DNA from: an uncultured Eubacterium sp.
GTDB lineage: Bacteria; Bacillota; Clostridia; Lachnospirales; Lachnospiraceae
Length of the DNA stretch: 64,000 bases
Reading direction: 5' to 3'
NCBI GenBank assembly: GCA_910584595.1
Contig: CAJUBQ010000001.1
Location: forward strand, 58,290-122,289
The translations under genes were made by a program, and so were the position numbers. The notes beneath the pieces were generated by a model that was not told the origin of the DNA, did no database searches, and saw nothing but the letters and a program-made list of their open reading frames with translations. Of the stretch, positions 1 to 9,024 are shown piece after piece. Position 1 is the first letter of the stretch. Every line of letters begins with the position of its first letter.

Positions 1-1395
1 TGCTTCAGTATTAATCTGCATTTGCTGTCCGTTTGCTATATTATATTTAATCGCCTGTGTAATCCATTCACCATTTTCATCAAAATTTTCATATACAATA
101 TCATCTCTCTCGGACATGTATCTTGTACAATTGAAAAAGTATTCCGGATGCAGTTCCCCTTCCTCAAATCCATTTTTGTCATAAGTAAATGAAAAAGTTG
201 CTTTTCCTGCATCAAAAATTTCTGCTGTTTTATCTGTAAAGATTAATTCTCCGCTTGCATGATCGAATACGATTTCATTATCTGCAATATTATAGCCATT
301 AGTTCTAAGATCTGCCGTATCTGTGACTCTATATACAAGTGTTTGACCATTTACATTTGCTGTAAGCTCCGGCGAAGTATTCGAGTAATTTACCGACAAC
401 GATTTTGGCGGTTCAGCAGTAATGCCCGGAAGTGGAACAGGTCCAGCCGGATTTGTAAAATCATAATCTGAATTTTTGTATAACTGTGTTGTATACGCAC
501 TGCCATTCGCCAGATTTCCGGTTGCCGGAAGCTGGCTTGGCACAGCGGTATATCCGCTTGGTGCATTTACAGATATTACCTGTCTGTTCGGAGTGACAGA
601 TGTATCCAGTCCCATTGTGAATGTACAACCGTCTATGCTGACTGTCTTTCCATCTGCTGACATCGTCATTGTGCTCTTTACACCTGTAGCGCTGTCTGTA
701 TAAGTAATACTCAGTGAATTTTCATCTGCGGTAATTTCATCATATGACAGACGCAGTCTATTTAGCTGTACATCATCAAATACTGGAATATTAGCTGGCG
801 GTACAGGTGGAGTTGCATTTGGATCGCCTAACATCGTTGTATTGGATGTATCGTCAAATCTTCCCTGGTAATACTCTTTTTTTTCTATTTGCTTAAAATC
901 AAATGTTTCTGTAATTTTATAATGCTCAGCCTTTGCTTCAGCGGTATTCATAAATGTCACATTTTGATTTGTCTTATATCCTGTAAATATCGTCCTCTGG
1001 TCATAATCAGCATTGCCTTCACAGTAAATTTGCTGCTGCAATGACTGCAGTTCTTTTAAAATAGCTTCACGATTCTCCGGCTGCAGTGGATCGTTTGTTC
1101 CATAAACAGCCTGCTTATGAGCATCTGATATTAAATCTTTCATATTAATCATTGCTGTCTGTGTACATTCCATCCAGGACTCTGTATCCGGAATATTATT
1201 ATCATAATACTGCGTGATTGTACTCAATGTACTGCGCAGACGCAATGCACGAATGGCAATAATAGGATTATCCGAAGGTTTTGTAATCTTTTTCTGAATG
1301 GACATCTGGTTATTTGTATGATCCACGTTCGCTCTGTTTGCGTTAATATTAGATTTTGTCCGTTTCACGATCATGGAATTTGTTACTCGCATCAT
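1..1395 (-). CDS. flgL: Flagellar hook-associated protein 3 (FlgL), 3' end outside window
   Basis: This is the hook-filament junction protein that sits distal to FlgK and carries the flagellin filament. The open frame runs from an ATG at 1395 to the window edge, giving about 465 codons without a stop, so the C-terminal part is missing. The N-terminus (MRVTNSMIVKR, after a doubled ATG) and the helical stretch with QKKITKPSDNP around residues 30-45 match the flagellin-like D0/D1 region of FlgL. The middle is a long variable domain. A strong GGAGGGG site lies 6 bases before the first ATG. It is the last visible gene of the flgM-flgN-flgK-flgK-flgL operon, starting 15 bases after the upstream flgK. 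Family assignment rests on the N-terminus plus context; the missing end prevents a length check. Confidence 0.88.
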   Translation of the reverse strand, partial: MMRVTNSMIVKRTKSNINANRANVDHTNNQMSIQKKITKPSDNPIIAIRALRLRSTLSTITQYYDNNIPDTESWMECTQTAMINMKDLISDAHKQAVYGTNDPLQPENREAILKELQSLQQQIYCEGNADYDQRTIFTGYKTNQNVTFMNTAEAKAEHYKITETFDFKQIEKKEYYQGRFDDTSNTTMLGDPNATPPVPPANIPVFDDVQLNRLRLSYDEITADENSLSITYTDSATGVKSTMTMSADGKTVSIDGCTFTMGLDTSVTPNRQVISVNAPSGYTAVPSQLPATGNLANGSAYTTQLYKNSDYDFTNPAGPVPLPGITAEPPKSLSVNYSNTSPELTANVNGQTLVYRVTDTADLRTNGYNIADNEIVFDHASGELIFTDKTAEIFDAGKATFSFTYDKNGFEEGELHPEYFFNCTRYMSERDDIVYENFDENGEWITQAIKYNIANGQQMQINTEA

Positions 1396-1409
1396 AACTG
1401 TCCCCTCCT

Positions 1410-3377
1410 TTATACGCCGGTCTGTGTGATCAGACGATCATACATCTCGTTCATCGTTGAGATAATCTTGGATGCCAGATTATATGCGTTCTGGAATTTT
1501 ACAATGTCCATACCTTCTTCATCTTCATCCACACTGGATATTGACATTCGATAGGTATCTATCGTATTGCCAATATCACTATAATTAGAACTTAAAATAT
1601 CTGCTTCCTGCCTGTCAACAGTGATATCCGTTACAATATACTCTAAAAACTGATTGCCGCCGGAACCTCGGTAAATCACTGTTTTTGACTGCAGTTCCAA
1701 CATCATATCCACCAGTCCTGTTTCACTTTCATCTGTGTCTGTACGGGTAGATGTTGCAAAATAATTTGGGTCTTTCATACTTTTATCATTTACTGTCACA
1801 TTGCCTGCAGTCATCTGATAATAATTACCGCCCTTTGCATCTGATTTGTAGGTTGTTACCGTACCTTTATCTCCATCTGCCTTTTTCGTATCTAAAAATG
1901 CATTTTCTGTTCCATCTGTCTTAATAGAAACAAAAAACGCTCCCATCTGATTACCTTGCGTATCAGCACCACCGTCTTTATATTTAAACTCTTCCGGAAT
2001 TACATTGCCTGCAGCATCAATCGTATAACGGTCGGTCACTTGCGTACCATCCAATTTTGTCATTCCGTCGCCTTTTCCGTAGATCTGCATGTCGTTAAAT
2101 TTCCTGCAGAATGAACGTAAAAATTCGTTCATTTGTGTCATATAATATGGAATACCGCGTGCATCAATTGGACGGCCAATACTTACTTCTCTTCCGGTCT
2201 TGCCTGCTAAAGAAGTCATATCCGTATTTTCCATCTCAAACATATAAGTACATGTTTCTTTGCCATTCTTATCTTTTGCAACTGTCATTTCAAATCTGGA
2301 ATACGTATAAGTACGGTTTGCAATTGTAATATAGCCGCTGTCCGGCATATTCATTGCTTCGACCGATGTAATATTCGGATCCGTAATATAGATTTTAGAA
2401 CCGCCAGCATCTACCTTAGATAATGTTCCCTGGAGATTTTCTTTATTATTCCCGTCACGAATATTTAATACAGCTTTTAATTCACCCGACATTGTATCTG
2501 AAGAAGCATTAAATTCGTTACCCGTATGTGACCAACGGATATCATACAATCCGTCAATATCATTCTGGTTCACTTTTTCCTCACGCGTATAACATTCCAG
2601 AGGATTATAATCACTGCCGTCTACAAGCAGCTGACCTTCCACGCGAACACGGAAAAGTGTGCCTCCTACGTACATATCAGGATCATTGCTATTAAGAACC
2701 TGCGTTTCTTCCGTTTCAATCGGAACAATTTTTGATAGCTCATCTAACAAATAAGCTCTCTGGTCACGCAGCTCATTTGCTCTTCTTCCCTGAATTTCTA
2801 TTGTATTGATCTTATCGTTAATAATGGAAATTTTTTGCGCATATGAATTGATCTGGCTTACTAATGCACGAACTTCCTGATTACAATCAGATTGCAGTGT
2901 TTTCAAATGTCCGGACATATTGTTAAAATATTCCATCAGGCTTTGTGCATTGTTTATAAACTGATTACGAATATATAATTCTGAGCCGTCTCCTTTTAAT
3001 GAATCAAGCGTATTAAACATCTCTTTGTAAATAGATGCGAACCCCGTAGCGCTGTCCTGATCGTCTCGATACAGATTTTCGATCTGCGCCATATAATACC
3101 CTTTCTTTTCATATTGCCCGACATTGCTGTTATTTGTCCAGTACTTTACATCATAATAAGTGTTGCGCAGCTGCGAAATAGAATCCGCATCCACACCGCT
3201 TCCAAGTGTACCATACGTATAGTTTCTCAGAGAAGCTTTTGCCACCAGATTGACAACCTGCTTGCTGTAGCCTGGCGTATTTGCATTGGATACGTTATTC
3301 GCTGTTGTATTGATAGAGGCTGAAAATGCATTTAATGCAGACCAGCCGATATTTAATCCGAAAAATGTAGAACTCAT
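1410..3377 (-). CDS. flgK: Flagellar hook-associated protein 1 (FlgK), downstream paralog
   Basis: FlgK is exported through the flagellar type III apparatus and forms the first ring of the hook-filament junction. The 655-residue product begins with MSSTFFGLNIGWSALNAFSA and continues with the rod/hook signature NNVSNANTPGYSKQ near residues 28-41. The C-terminus has the expected helix (VKFQNAYNLASKIISTMNEM). A good AGGTGAG site precedes the ATG. It lies 17 bases downstream of another full-length flgK, from which it differs strongly in sequence. The two are therefore old paralogs rather than a recent duplication. Which copy forms the junction, or whether both do, cannot be told from sequence. 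Length is typical of larger FlgK proteins. Confidence 0.92.
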   Translation of the reverse strand: MSSTFFGLNIGWSALNAFSASINTTANNVSNANTPGYSKQVVNLVAKASLRNYTYGTLGSGVDADSISQLRNTYYDVKYWTNNSNVGQYEKKGYYMAQIENLYRDDQDSATGFASIYKEMFNTLDSLKGDGSELYIRNQFINNAQSLMEYFNNMSGHLKTLQSDCNQEVRALVSQINSYAQKISIINDKINTIEIQGRRANELRDQRAYLLDELSKIVPIETEETQVLNSNDPDMYVGGTLFRVRVEGQLLVDGSDYNPLECYTREEKVNQNDIDGLYDIRWSHTGNEFNASSDTMSGELKAVLNIRDGNNKENLQGTLSKVDAGGSKIYITDPNITSVEAMNMPDSGYITIANRTYTYSRFEMTVAKDKNGKETCTYMFEMENTDMTSLAGKTGREVSIGRPIDARGIPYYMTQMNEFLRSFCRKFNDMQIYGKGDGMTKLDGTQVTDRYTIDAAGNVIPEEFKYKDGGADTQGNQMGAFFVSIKTDGTENAFLDTKKADGDKGTVTTYKSDAKGGNYYQMTAGNVTVNDKSMKDPNYFATSTRTDTDESETGLVDMMLELQSKTVIYRGSGGNQFLEYIVTDITVDRQEADILSSNYSDIGNTIDTYRMSISSVDEDEEGMDIVKFQNAYNLASKIISTMNEMYDRLITQTGV

Positions 3378-3394
3378 ATACTCACCTCATATCT

Positions 3395-5386
3395 TTAAAG
3401 CCCTGTTACGAGCATCTCTATCATATCACTGACCGTTTGGATATAGCGGCTGGAAGCATTATAAGCATTCTGATACTTAATCATTCTGGTCAATTCTTCG
3501 TCTGAGGATACACCGATCACCTCGTTACGCTGATTTTCTACTGCCGATACCGTCCCTTCCAGTTTTTCAGCTGTAGATTCATATACAGAACCGATAATAC
3601 CTATTTCTCCAACCATTTCTTTATAATATTCACTATACGTGTATTTTACATTCGTAAAACGCGGATTGATGGACAATGTTGTGTTATCCCATAAACTTGC
3701 CAGCTTCAATGCCATATCATGCGCAATATCATTATTTTGGTGTACATGCGGAATATTTTTTATATGTTTTAACAATTCATAATTGACGCCAACTTCCAAA
3801 CAAGTATACTGTTTAGAAGTATCGAAATAATAGTCTTCATTGAGAACCCACTGGCCATTGATCTGACTTTTCAAATATTTTTCATTTCCTTTTTTATTCC
3901 ATGGTGTATATGGTTCTTCATTGATGATACTATCAATATTCAGACTCCCATCCGGATTAAATAATGCATTTCCCTGTGCATCTTTTTTAGGAATAACTGT
4001 GGCAACTGACGTATTCTGAGGATTAAATACACGATAGGTCTTCCCGTTATTCGCATAATACGTTATTGTGTCGTCAACATCTTCCTCATTATAAATATAA
4101 AACTCCCGCCACTCGCCAGTGTTTTTATCAAATGCCTTAACTGTCCGATAACGTTCACAACCGGATCTTGTGAATAATTCCTGCGGAGGCTTCTTTCCAT
4201 CTTCACCTACACAGCAGTTATCTTCATCTAATACTTTTACATTACGATATCTGGAATAGGAACCGTCTTCATTTTCAACAATCAGTTCATCCATTTTCTT
4301 ATTTGGAGCAAGAAGATCATTAATCTGCGTAATAATTCCATGCACCAGCTGGTCAAACTCAGCTTGTGTATTTTGTATCACAGATAATCCGACTGAAGCA
4401 TCATATTTATCCGGATCCGCATTTAAAATATGATTAAAATTGGATACCATCTCGCCTCTGGCCTGCACCAAAGCCTTTAATTCCCCAATATCCGTATTAA
4501 ATTCCGTACAAATTTTCTGAGAAAAATCAAACACTTCTGCATATTTGCCACGTTCTTCATTTGTCAGATGCGGCCAATACGGTGTAACAAATCCGGTCAT
4601 GCGATCTGTTTTTTTCCCCATTGTAAAATAAAAAACATCATCCGCCACCAGTTCTCCTTCAAATTTAACGGTGACGCTTCCATTTGCTCTTTCCTCATAT
4701 AATACGTTGCCGAATTTACTCAGCTGATCCAGCGCATAGTCTCTTGCATCGCGCTCATTCATCGCTGTTTCACGGCCGCCTGATTCTATACTTTGAATCT
4801 GTACATTCAGGTTATATATCTGCTCTATATATTGATTAATCTTATCTATATCATCTGAAATCTGTACATTTACCGTATTCTGATAATTCATCAGCCCTTT
4901 AAACACAGTCTGCGATCGGGAAACAAATAAGCTTGCTTTTTGAATCACAAGGTTCTGTGCCGCCATATTAGACGGATCTTTTGCAAATTCTTCAAATGCC
5001 TGCCAAAGACTTCCTTCTTCCCCATCTAAAATCTGCTGAAAAGCCGTTCCTTCTAATTCCTGAAAATAGTTCTGTACTTCATCAATTGCTTCAAAAGTTG
5101 CCTGATAATAAGACTGTCTTCCATTTTCCGTACGGAATGCTTTATCCAGAAATATATCTCTTGCGTGAACAATTTCCCCAATAGAAGTACCCTGTCCGAT
5201 TAGTTTTTTATAATTATTTTTTGAATATGCTAAATTGCTGTAGCGCGCATCACGAAAAACAACCTGCTGACGTACATACCCATCGGTGTTTACGTTAGCC
5301 AGGTTGTTTGCTACATTATGAATCGAATCCTGAGAAGCTTTCAACCCCGAATGTCCGATATATATGGAACCCATTCCATTCGCCAT
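3395..5386 (-). CDS. flgK: Flagellar hook-associated protein 1 (FlgK), upstream paralog
   Basis: This is a second 663-residue FlgK. The N-terminus (MGSIYIGHSGLKASQDSIHN, then NLANVNTDGYVRQQV) carries the flagellar rod/hook motif, and the C-terminus ends in the conserved helical segment MIKYQNAYNASSRYIQTVSD. The ATG at 5386 follows an AGGAGTG site. It sits 21 bases after flgN, the presumed chaperone for FlgK and FlgL, in the same operon. The variable middle region differs from the neighbouring flgK in both sequence and length. The two proteins might form a mixed junction or serve alternative filaments; this is inference. Confidence 0.92.
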   Translation of the reverse strand: MANGMGSIYIGHSGLKASQDSIHNVANNLANVNTDGYVRQQVVFRDARYSNLAYSKNNYKKLIGQGTSIGEIVHARDIFLDKAFRTENGRQSYYQATFEAIDEVQNYFQELEGTAFQQILDGEEGSLWQAFEEFAKDPSNMAAQNLVIQKASLFVSRSQTVFKGLMNYQNTVNVQISDDIDKINQYIEQIYNLNVQIQSIESGGRETAMNERDARDYALDQLSKFGNVLYEERANGSVTVKFEGELVADDVFYFTMGKKTDRMTGFVTPYWPHLTNEERGKYAEVFDFSQKICTEFNTDIGELKALVQARGEMVSNFNHILNADPDKYDASVGLSVIQNTQAEFDQLVHGIITQINDLLAPNKKMDELIVENEDGSYSRYRNVKVLDEDNCCVGEDGKKPPQELFTRSGCERYRTVKAFDKNTGEWREFYIYNEEDVDDTITYYANNGKTYRVFNPQNTSVATVIPKKDAQGNALFNPDGSLNIDSIINEEPYTPWNKKGNEKYLKSQINGQWVLNEDYYFDTSKQYTCLEVGVNYELLKHIKNIPHVHQNNDIAHDMALKLASLWDNTTLSINPRFTNVKYTYSEYYKEMVGEIGIIGSVYESTAEKLEGTVSAVENQRNEVIGVSSDEELTRMIKYQNAYNASSRYIQTVSDMIEMLVTGL

Positions 5387-5407
5387 AATTGCTCACACTC
5401 CTGTCCG

Positions 5408-5920
5408 TTATTGTTTTGCGTCGAATCCGCCGCCTCCTAATATTTCTCCCGTATTATAAGCGTTCTTATTGTAATTCGCTGTCTCGGGTGCGGTGCGCAT
5501 GCTTCGAAACAGAGTCAGGTCAAACTCTACCAACTCCAGAGCCTGATTCAGCAATGTCTGGTTTTGTTCATTAATTCTGCGAACTTCGTCTAATGTCGTC
5601 TTCAACTGTTTTTTTACGTCTATTAATCGCTGCTGTTCTTTTGGCTGGCTGTTCAGCATTTCAATAACTGTGTCTACCGTAAAATTCTGATCGGATTTAT
5701 TCAATACCACTGACATATCATGCATTACTTTCTGCCGTTTGTTATCCAGATTTTGAATTTTACTGGCTACATCTTGTTCCAAATCTACGATTTTTTCCAA
5801 TGCCGGAACGTTGGCATCTATGATGACCTGTTTTTTCTCCTTAGATAACTTTGCCAGCTTTTCATATTCTTTGTTCTCGCTCTCCAAGACCTGAATCAGG
5901 TCATCCATTAAACTTGCCAC
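5408..5920 (-). CDS. flgN: FlgN family flagellar export chaperone
   Basis: A 170-residue, highly helical, soluble protein of the FlgN type. It probably binds the C-terminal helices of FlgK and FlgL in the cytoplasm and delivers them to the export gate. Sequence features are the near-continuous coiled coil over residues 5-150 and the absence of membrane segments. The C-terminal tail is glycine-rich (GGGGFDAKQ). Translation appears to begin at a GTG (5920) preceded by GAGGATAAAAC. The position between flgM and two flgK genes is the classic arrangement and carries much of the assignment, since FlgN proteins diverge quickly. Confidence 0.86.
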   Translation of the reverse strand: MASLMDDLIQVLESENKEYEKLAKLSKEKKQVIIDANVPALEKIVDLEQDVASKIQNLDNKRQKVMHDMSVVLNKSDQNFTVDTVIEMLNSQPKEQQRLIDVKKQLKTTLDEVRRINEQNQTLLNQALELVEFDLTLFRSMRTAPETANYNKNAYNTGEILGGGGFDAKQ

Positions 5921-5958
5921 GTTTTATCCTCGCATTCCGTAACTGATCTTGTTACTTT

Positions 5959-6237
5959 TTAATTAGCTGCATAATAACTTGCTAACAATTTGCTCGCAAA
6001 ATCTCCAGTATCAACGTCATAGTTTCCAGACTTTATGCTTGATTTAAGCTCTGCTACTCTATCTTCCCTGATATCCGAAGCTGCTGCAACTGCCTGTTTT
6101 GCGATCTGATAGTCTCTTCCTGCTCTTGAGATCTGAACCTGATCACGTGCAGAAGTTACTTCTGCTGTACTTTTTGCCTTGGAAGGCTTTGTCGTTTTGT
6201 ATAAAGCTGCGATCTGGTTATAAGCATCTATACGCAT
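5959..6237 (-). CDS. flgM: Anti-sigma-28 factor FlgM
   Basis: FlgM binds sigma-28 in the cytoplasm and is exported once the hook is complete, releasing late flagellar transcription. The 92-residue product has a disordered N-terminal half (lysine/serine-rich TTKPSKAKSTAEV) and the conserved C-terminal sigma-binding helices (DIREDRVAELKSSIKSG, then DTGDFASKLL). The start is placed at the ATG at 6237, 9 bases after AAAGGAG. An earlier in-frame ATG at 6246 directly abuts that site and is less likely. It is the first gene of the late operon and sits behind a sigma-28 promoter, so it would take part in its own feedback loop. Confidence 0.9.
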   Translation of the reverse strand: MRIDAYNQIAALYKTTKPSKAKSTAEVTSARDQVQISRAGRDYQIAKQAVAAASDIREDRVAELKSSIKSGNYDVDTGDFASKLLASYYAAN

Positions 6238-6349
6238 AATAGGCATCTCCTTTCATCGTTTCGTCCCTGAATGATAAATATAAGAATCCTTCACTCAGTG
6301 TCCTGCATTTTTGGTATTATGCACTTGATTGTGAAGTTCTATAACTTGT

Positions 6350-6376
6350 TTATCGGATGTTTTTTTAATTTTGTTA
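6350..6376 (-). promoter_or_regulatory. Sigma-28 promoter of the flgM-flgL operon
   Basis: On the minus strand the sequence reads TAAC, 15 bases, then TCCGATAA. This closely matches the sigma-28/sigma-D consensus TAAA-N15-GCCGATAA. It lies about 105 bases before the flgM start and diverges from the plus-strand GH43 promoter. Confidence 0.8.
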
Positions 6377-6413
6377 GCTGTTTTTAAATATTTGTTAAAA
6401 TTAATCATAGTCA

Positions 6414-6442
6414 TTGACATTTCTGTTGTCCCTATTTATGCT
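6414..6442 (+). promoter_or_regulatory. Sigma-A-type promoter for the GH43-like gene
   Basis: TTGACA (6414-6419) and TATGCT (6437-6442) are separated by 17 bases, and the AGGAG ribosome site follows at 6461. It fires away from the flgM promoter. Confidence 0.65.
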
Positions 6443-6474
6443 GTATGTATCAAATAAAAAAGGAGCTGCAAAAA

Positions 6475-7422
6475 ATGAATGAACAGGCATATTTATTTGT
6501 CCATTTTAAAGAAAAAGATACCCCAGACGGTGAACAGGTGTATTTTGGCATCAGCCGGGACGGTTTTCACTGGGAACCGATAAACAATGGAAATCCCGTA
6601 CTGTGGGCCTATTATGGAAATAAAGGCGTAAGGGATTTTACAATCATCCGATGCAAGCATACCGGAAAATTTTATATTTTTGCAACAGATCTCAGTATCT
6701 CTTATGGAAGACACAGACAAAATCCCGGATTTTGGGAAAATATCAGCAGAAACGGAAGTAAATATTTTTCTGTATGGGAATCTGAGAATCTTACAGACTG
6801 GTCAGAACAAAAGCTGATTCAGATTGGGAACGACCAGCTGGGATGCCTGTGGGCGCCTGATATTATTTATGATAACAGCCAAAAAAACTATTTACTGCAT
6901 TGGTCTTCTTCTCATAAAAATGACGATTACAGGCGCAAAAGAATCTATTACTGCCGGACAAAAGATTTTGAAAACTTTACACAGCCTGAGCTGTTATATG
7001 AAAAAGAAGACAGCGGCGTTATTGATTCTGCTATGTATGAAGATCATGGCATGTATTATCTGTTCGTAAAAAGTGATGCAAATCCTGCTAACAATATCAT
7101 GCTGCAGTCATCGCAAATTACCGGACCTTTTGAACGAATAGACGCATTTGACCAAAGTATGGCTCATCTGGATGGAACCTATTATGAAGCGCCAACAGCC
7201 ATACATCTGGCAGACGGCAGATGGTGTCTGTTTTTAGACTATTATGGTGTAAGAGGAGCCGGTCAGGGATATGTGCCATTTATTACTGAAAACCTTAGTT
7301 CCGGAAAATTTACACGTTCAGACGATTCATTTTCATTCCCTTACCGCTTTAAACACGGAACCATCTTAGAAATCACCCTAAATGAATATGAAAGGCTGAA
7401 AAAGCACAATTGGGATTTGTGA
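6475..7422 (+). CDS. GH43-like five-bladed beta-propeller glycosidase
   Basis: A 315-residue cytoplasmic protein (no signal peptide) of the GH43 clan, enzymes that typically remove arabinose, xylose or galactose units from plant glycans. Blade motifs are visible in order: GVRDFTII with a candidate base Asp, FSVWESENLTDW, the typical WAPDIIYD with the pKa-modulating Asp, and YYEAPTAIH with the candidate acid Glu. The ATG at 6475 follows AGGAG by 9 bases; an ATG at 6445 has no ribosome site. Lack of a signal peptide suggests it acts on imported oligosaccharides. It is monocistronic with its own promoter. Substrate cannot be read from the sequence. Confidence 0.8.
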   Translation: MNEQAYLFVHFKEKDTPDGEQVYFGISRDGFHWEPINNGNPVLWAYYGNKGVRDFTIIRCKHTGKFYIFATDLSISYGRHRQNPGFWENISRNGSKYFSVWESENLTDWSEQKLIQIGNDQLGCLWAPDIIYDNSQKNYLLHWSSSHKNDDYRRKRIYYCRTKDFENFTQPELLYEKEDSGVIDSAMYEDHGMYYLFVKSDANPANNIMLQSSQITGPFERIDAFDQSMAHLDGTYYEAPTAIHLADGRWCLFLDYYGVRGAGQGYVPFITENLSSGKFTRSDDSFSFPYRFKHGTILEITLNEYERLKKHNWDL

Positions 7423-7514
7423 AATTTGTCAACAAAAAATAGAATCAAGATTGATTATTTTTGACTTTTGTGCTAATCTTTTTGTAAATAAGTAATGAAA
7501 GCGAGGAAAATGCC

Positions 7515-8828
7515 ATGAAAAAATTATTACAATTTACCAGTACCTTTGTCTTTACATTGCTGTTCTGTTTTTTTATAAATCCAGCTGTTCTGAAAGCAGA
7601 TGCCATTGACGCACTTCATACAGCAGATTTCCCTGCTGTTGCCCGTATAATGGCAGTACGGTCTTCTTCAGGCATTGATACTGGAAATAGAGAATATTTG
7701 GTAACATTTAACGCCAACTATGGGACAGTAAATGGCAGCAGCTACATGACTACCGTAAATCAAAGGCTTACAAGTCTTCCAACTGCAGTCAGGCAAGGCT
7801 ATACATTCAGAGGATGGTATACACAATCCAGCGGAGGCTCCCTGATTACAACAAATACCAGATTCGACATGGATACAAATGTATATGCACAATGGGACAA
7901 CTATGATGTAGGTTTCAGAGATTTTTATTTATCCAATATTAAAGACACCTCTGCAACCATAACTGCTCAAATACCAAATACATATGTAAGGACGTGGGGC
8001 ATTTCATATGGCACATCCAGCAATTATATGCCGGAATCACGTGTAATGACTCTTTATACACAGGCAACCACACTTACTGTGTCTTTAACCGGACTTATGC
8101 CGAATACAACGTATTATTATAAATTTTACTATATTGCTGATACCATGCGGATAGAATCGGGCATCGGCTCTTTTACAACAGGAAGAATGAGTGAATATTC
8201 TGTTACCTTTTATCCGAACGGAGGAACGGTCAACGGGCAGTCTTCCATAACCACAGTCAATCAAAAACTGCCTTATCTTCCGACCGCATATAGAGAAAAT
8301 TACCATTTTGATGGATGGTATACTGCCCCATTTGACGGAACTTTAGTAACAGAAAACACGGTTTTTAATTCTAATGGCACCGTATACGCACATTGGACAT
8401 ATACTCAAAATAATACTACAAACAATCCTGTTGTACCGCCTGCAAATAACGGAAATACAAACAATGGCAATACAAACAACGGCAGTTCAGGCAGCAATAC
8501 AGACGAAGAAAATAATGACTATGAGCCGATATCCGTACAAAGAATTAAGCTGAAAAGTGTGAAAAATACACCTCCAAGACGAATGAAAGTCAGATGGAAC
8601 TGGTATGCATATGGAGATGGATATCAGATTGCCTATTCTACAAATAAATATTTTTCCTCTGGAAAAACAAAAAAAATATTTGCAGGCGTATTTACTGACG
8701 CCAAAACAATTGCCGGATTGTCAAAGGGAAAAACTTATTATGTAAAAGTAAGGGCATACCAAAAATCCGGTGGCAAAAAATATTATGGAGCCTGGAGTAA
8801 TGTGAAAAAAATAAAAATCAAAAAATAA
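7515..8828 (+). CDS. Secreted protein with two InlB-type repeats and fibronectin-III-like domains
   Basis: A 437-residue exported protein. Residues 1-29 form a signal peptide (KK, hydrophobic core, cleavage near LKADA). Two Listeria-Bacteroides (Flg_new/InlB B-type) repeats follow at about 56-110 and 232-293, each with the GYTFRGWY- or NYHFDGWY-like core and ending in YAQW or YAHW. Between them is a fibronectin-III-like domain with NTTYYYKFYYIA. An Asn/Gly-rich linker with repeated NTNNG units precedes a second Fn3-like domain at the basic C-terminus (KGKTYYVKVRAY). No sortase motif or catalytic domain is seen. Such proteins are usually surface or matrix adhesins. The start has AGGAAAATGCC before ATG. 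Role is unknown. Confidence 0.78.
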   Translation: MKKLLQFTSTFVFTLLFCFFINPAVLKADAIDALHTADFPAVARIMAVRSSSGIDTGNREYLVTFNANYGTVNGSSYMTTVNQRLTSLPTAVRQGYTFRGWYTQSSGGSLITTNTRFDMDTNVYAQWDNYDVGFRDFYLSNIKDTSATITAQIPNTYVRTWGISYGTSSNYMPESRVMTLYTQATTLTVSLTGLMPNTTYYYKFYYIADTMRIESGIGSFTTGRMSEYSVTFYPNGGTVNGQSSITTVNQKLPYLPTAYRENYHFDGWYTAPFDGTLVTENTVFNSNGTVYAHWTYTQNNTTNNPVVPPANNGNTNNGNTNNGSSGSNTDEENNDYEPISVQRIKLKSVKNTPPRRMKVRWNWYAYGDGYQIAYSTNKYFSSGKTKKIFAGVFTDAKTIAGLSKGKTYYVKVRAYQKSGGKKYYGAWSNVKKIKIKK

Positions 8829-8850
8829 AAATCAAAAAAATAAATTAAAA

Positions 8851-8887
8851 TTTAAAAAGGGGGGCATATATCAGCCTCCTTTTTAAA
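8851..8887. terminator. Bidirectional terminator between convergent genes
   Basis: An AAAAAGGGGGGC arm pairs with GCCTCCTTTTT around a short loop, giving A/T runs on both sides. It serves the plus-strand secreted-protein gene and the minus-strand cvpA cluster. Confidence 0.7.
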
Positions 8888-8891
8888 CTTC

Positions 8892-9005
8892 TTATAATTG
8901 TTTTACTTCCTTATATTTTTTTATCTTTTCATCAACTGTTAATAGTGTTAAATCTTCTTCTGAAAGAAATCCTGCTTCCTTTATTACTTGTTGCTGCAAC
9001 GTCAT
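8892..9005 (-). CDS. Possible 37-residue small protein
   Basis: A short frame begins at ATG 9005, about 20 bases after the cvpA-like stop, and ends at a TAA immediately before the terminator. The product is charged and probably helical (ends DEKIKKYKEVKQL), with no membrane segment. An AAAGGA lies about 11 bases upstream. Its position as the last gene of the operon, with little spare DNA, makes translation plausible. I do not recognise it, and chance cannot be excluded. Confidence 0.4.
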   Translation of the reverse strand: MTLQQQVIKEAGFLSEEDLTLLTVDEKIKKYKEVKQL

Positions 9006-9024
9006 TATAATCAAATCCTTTCAC

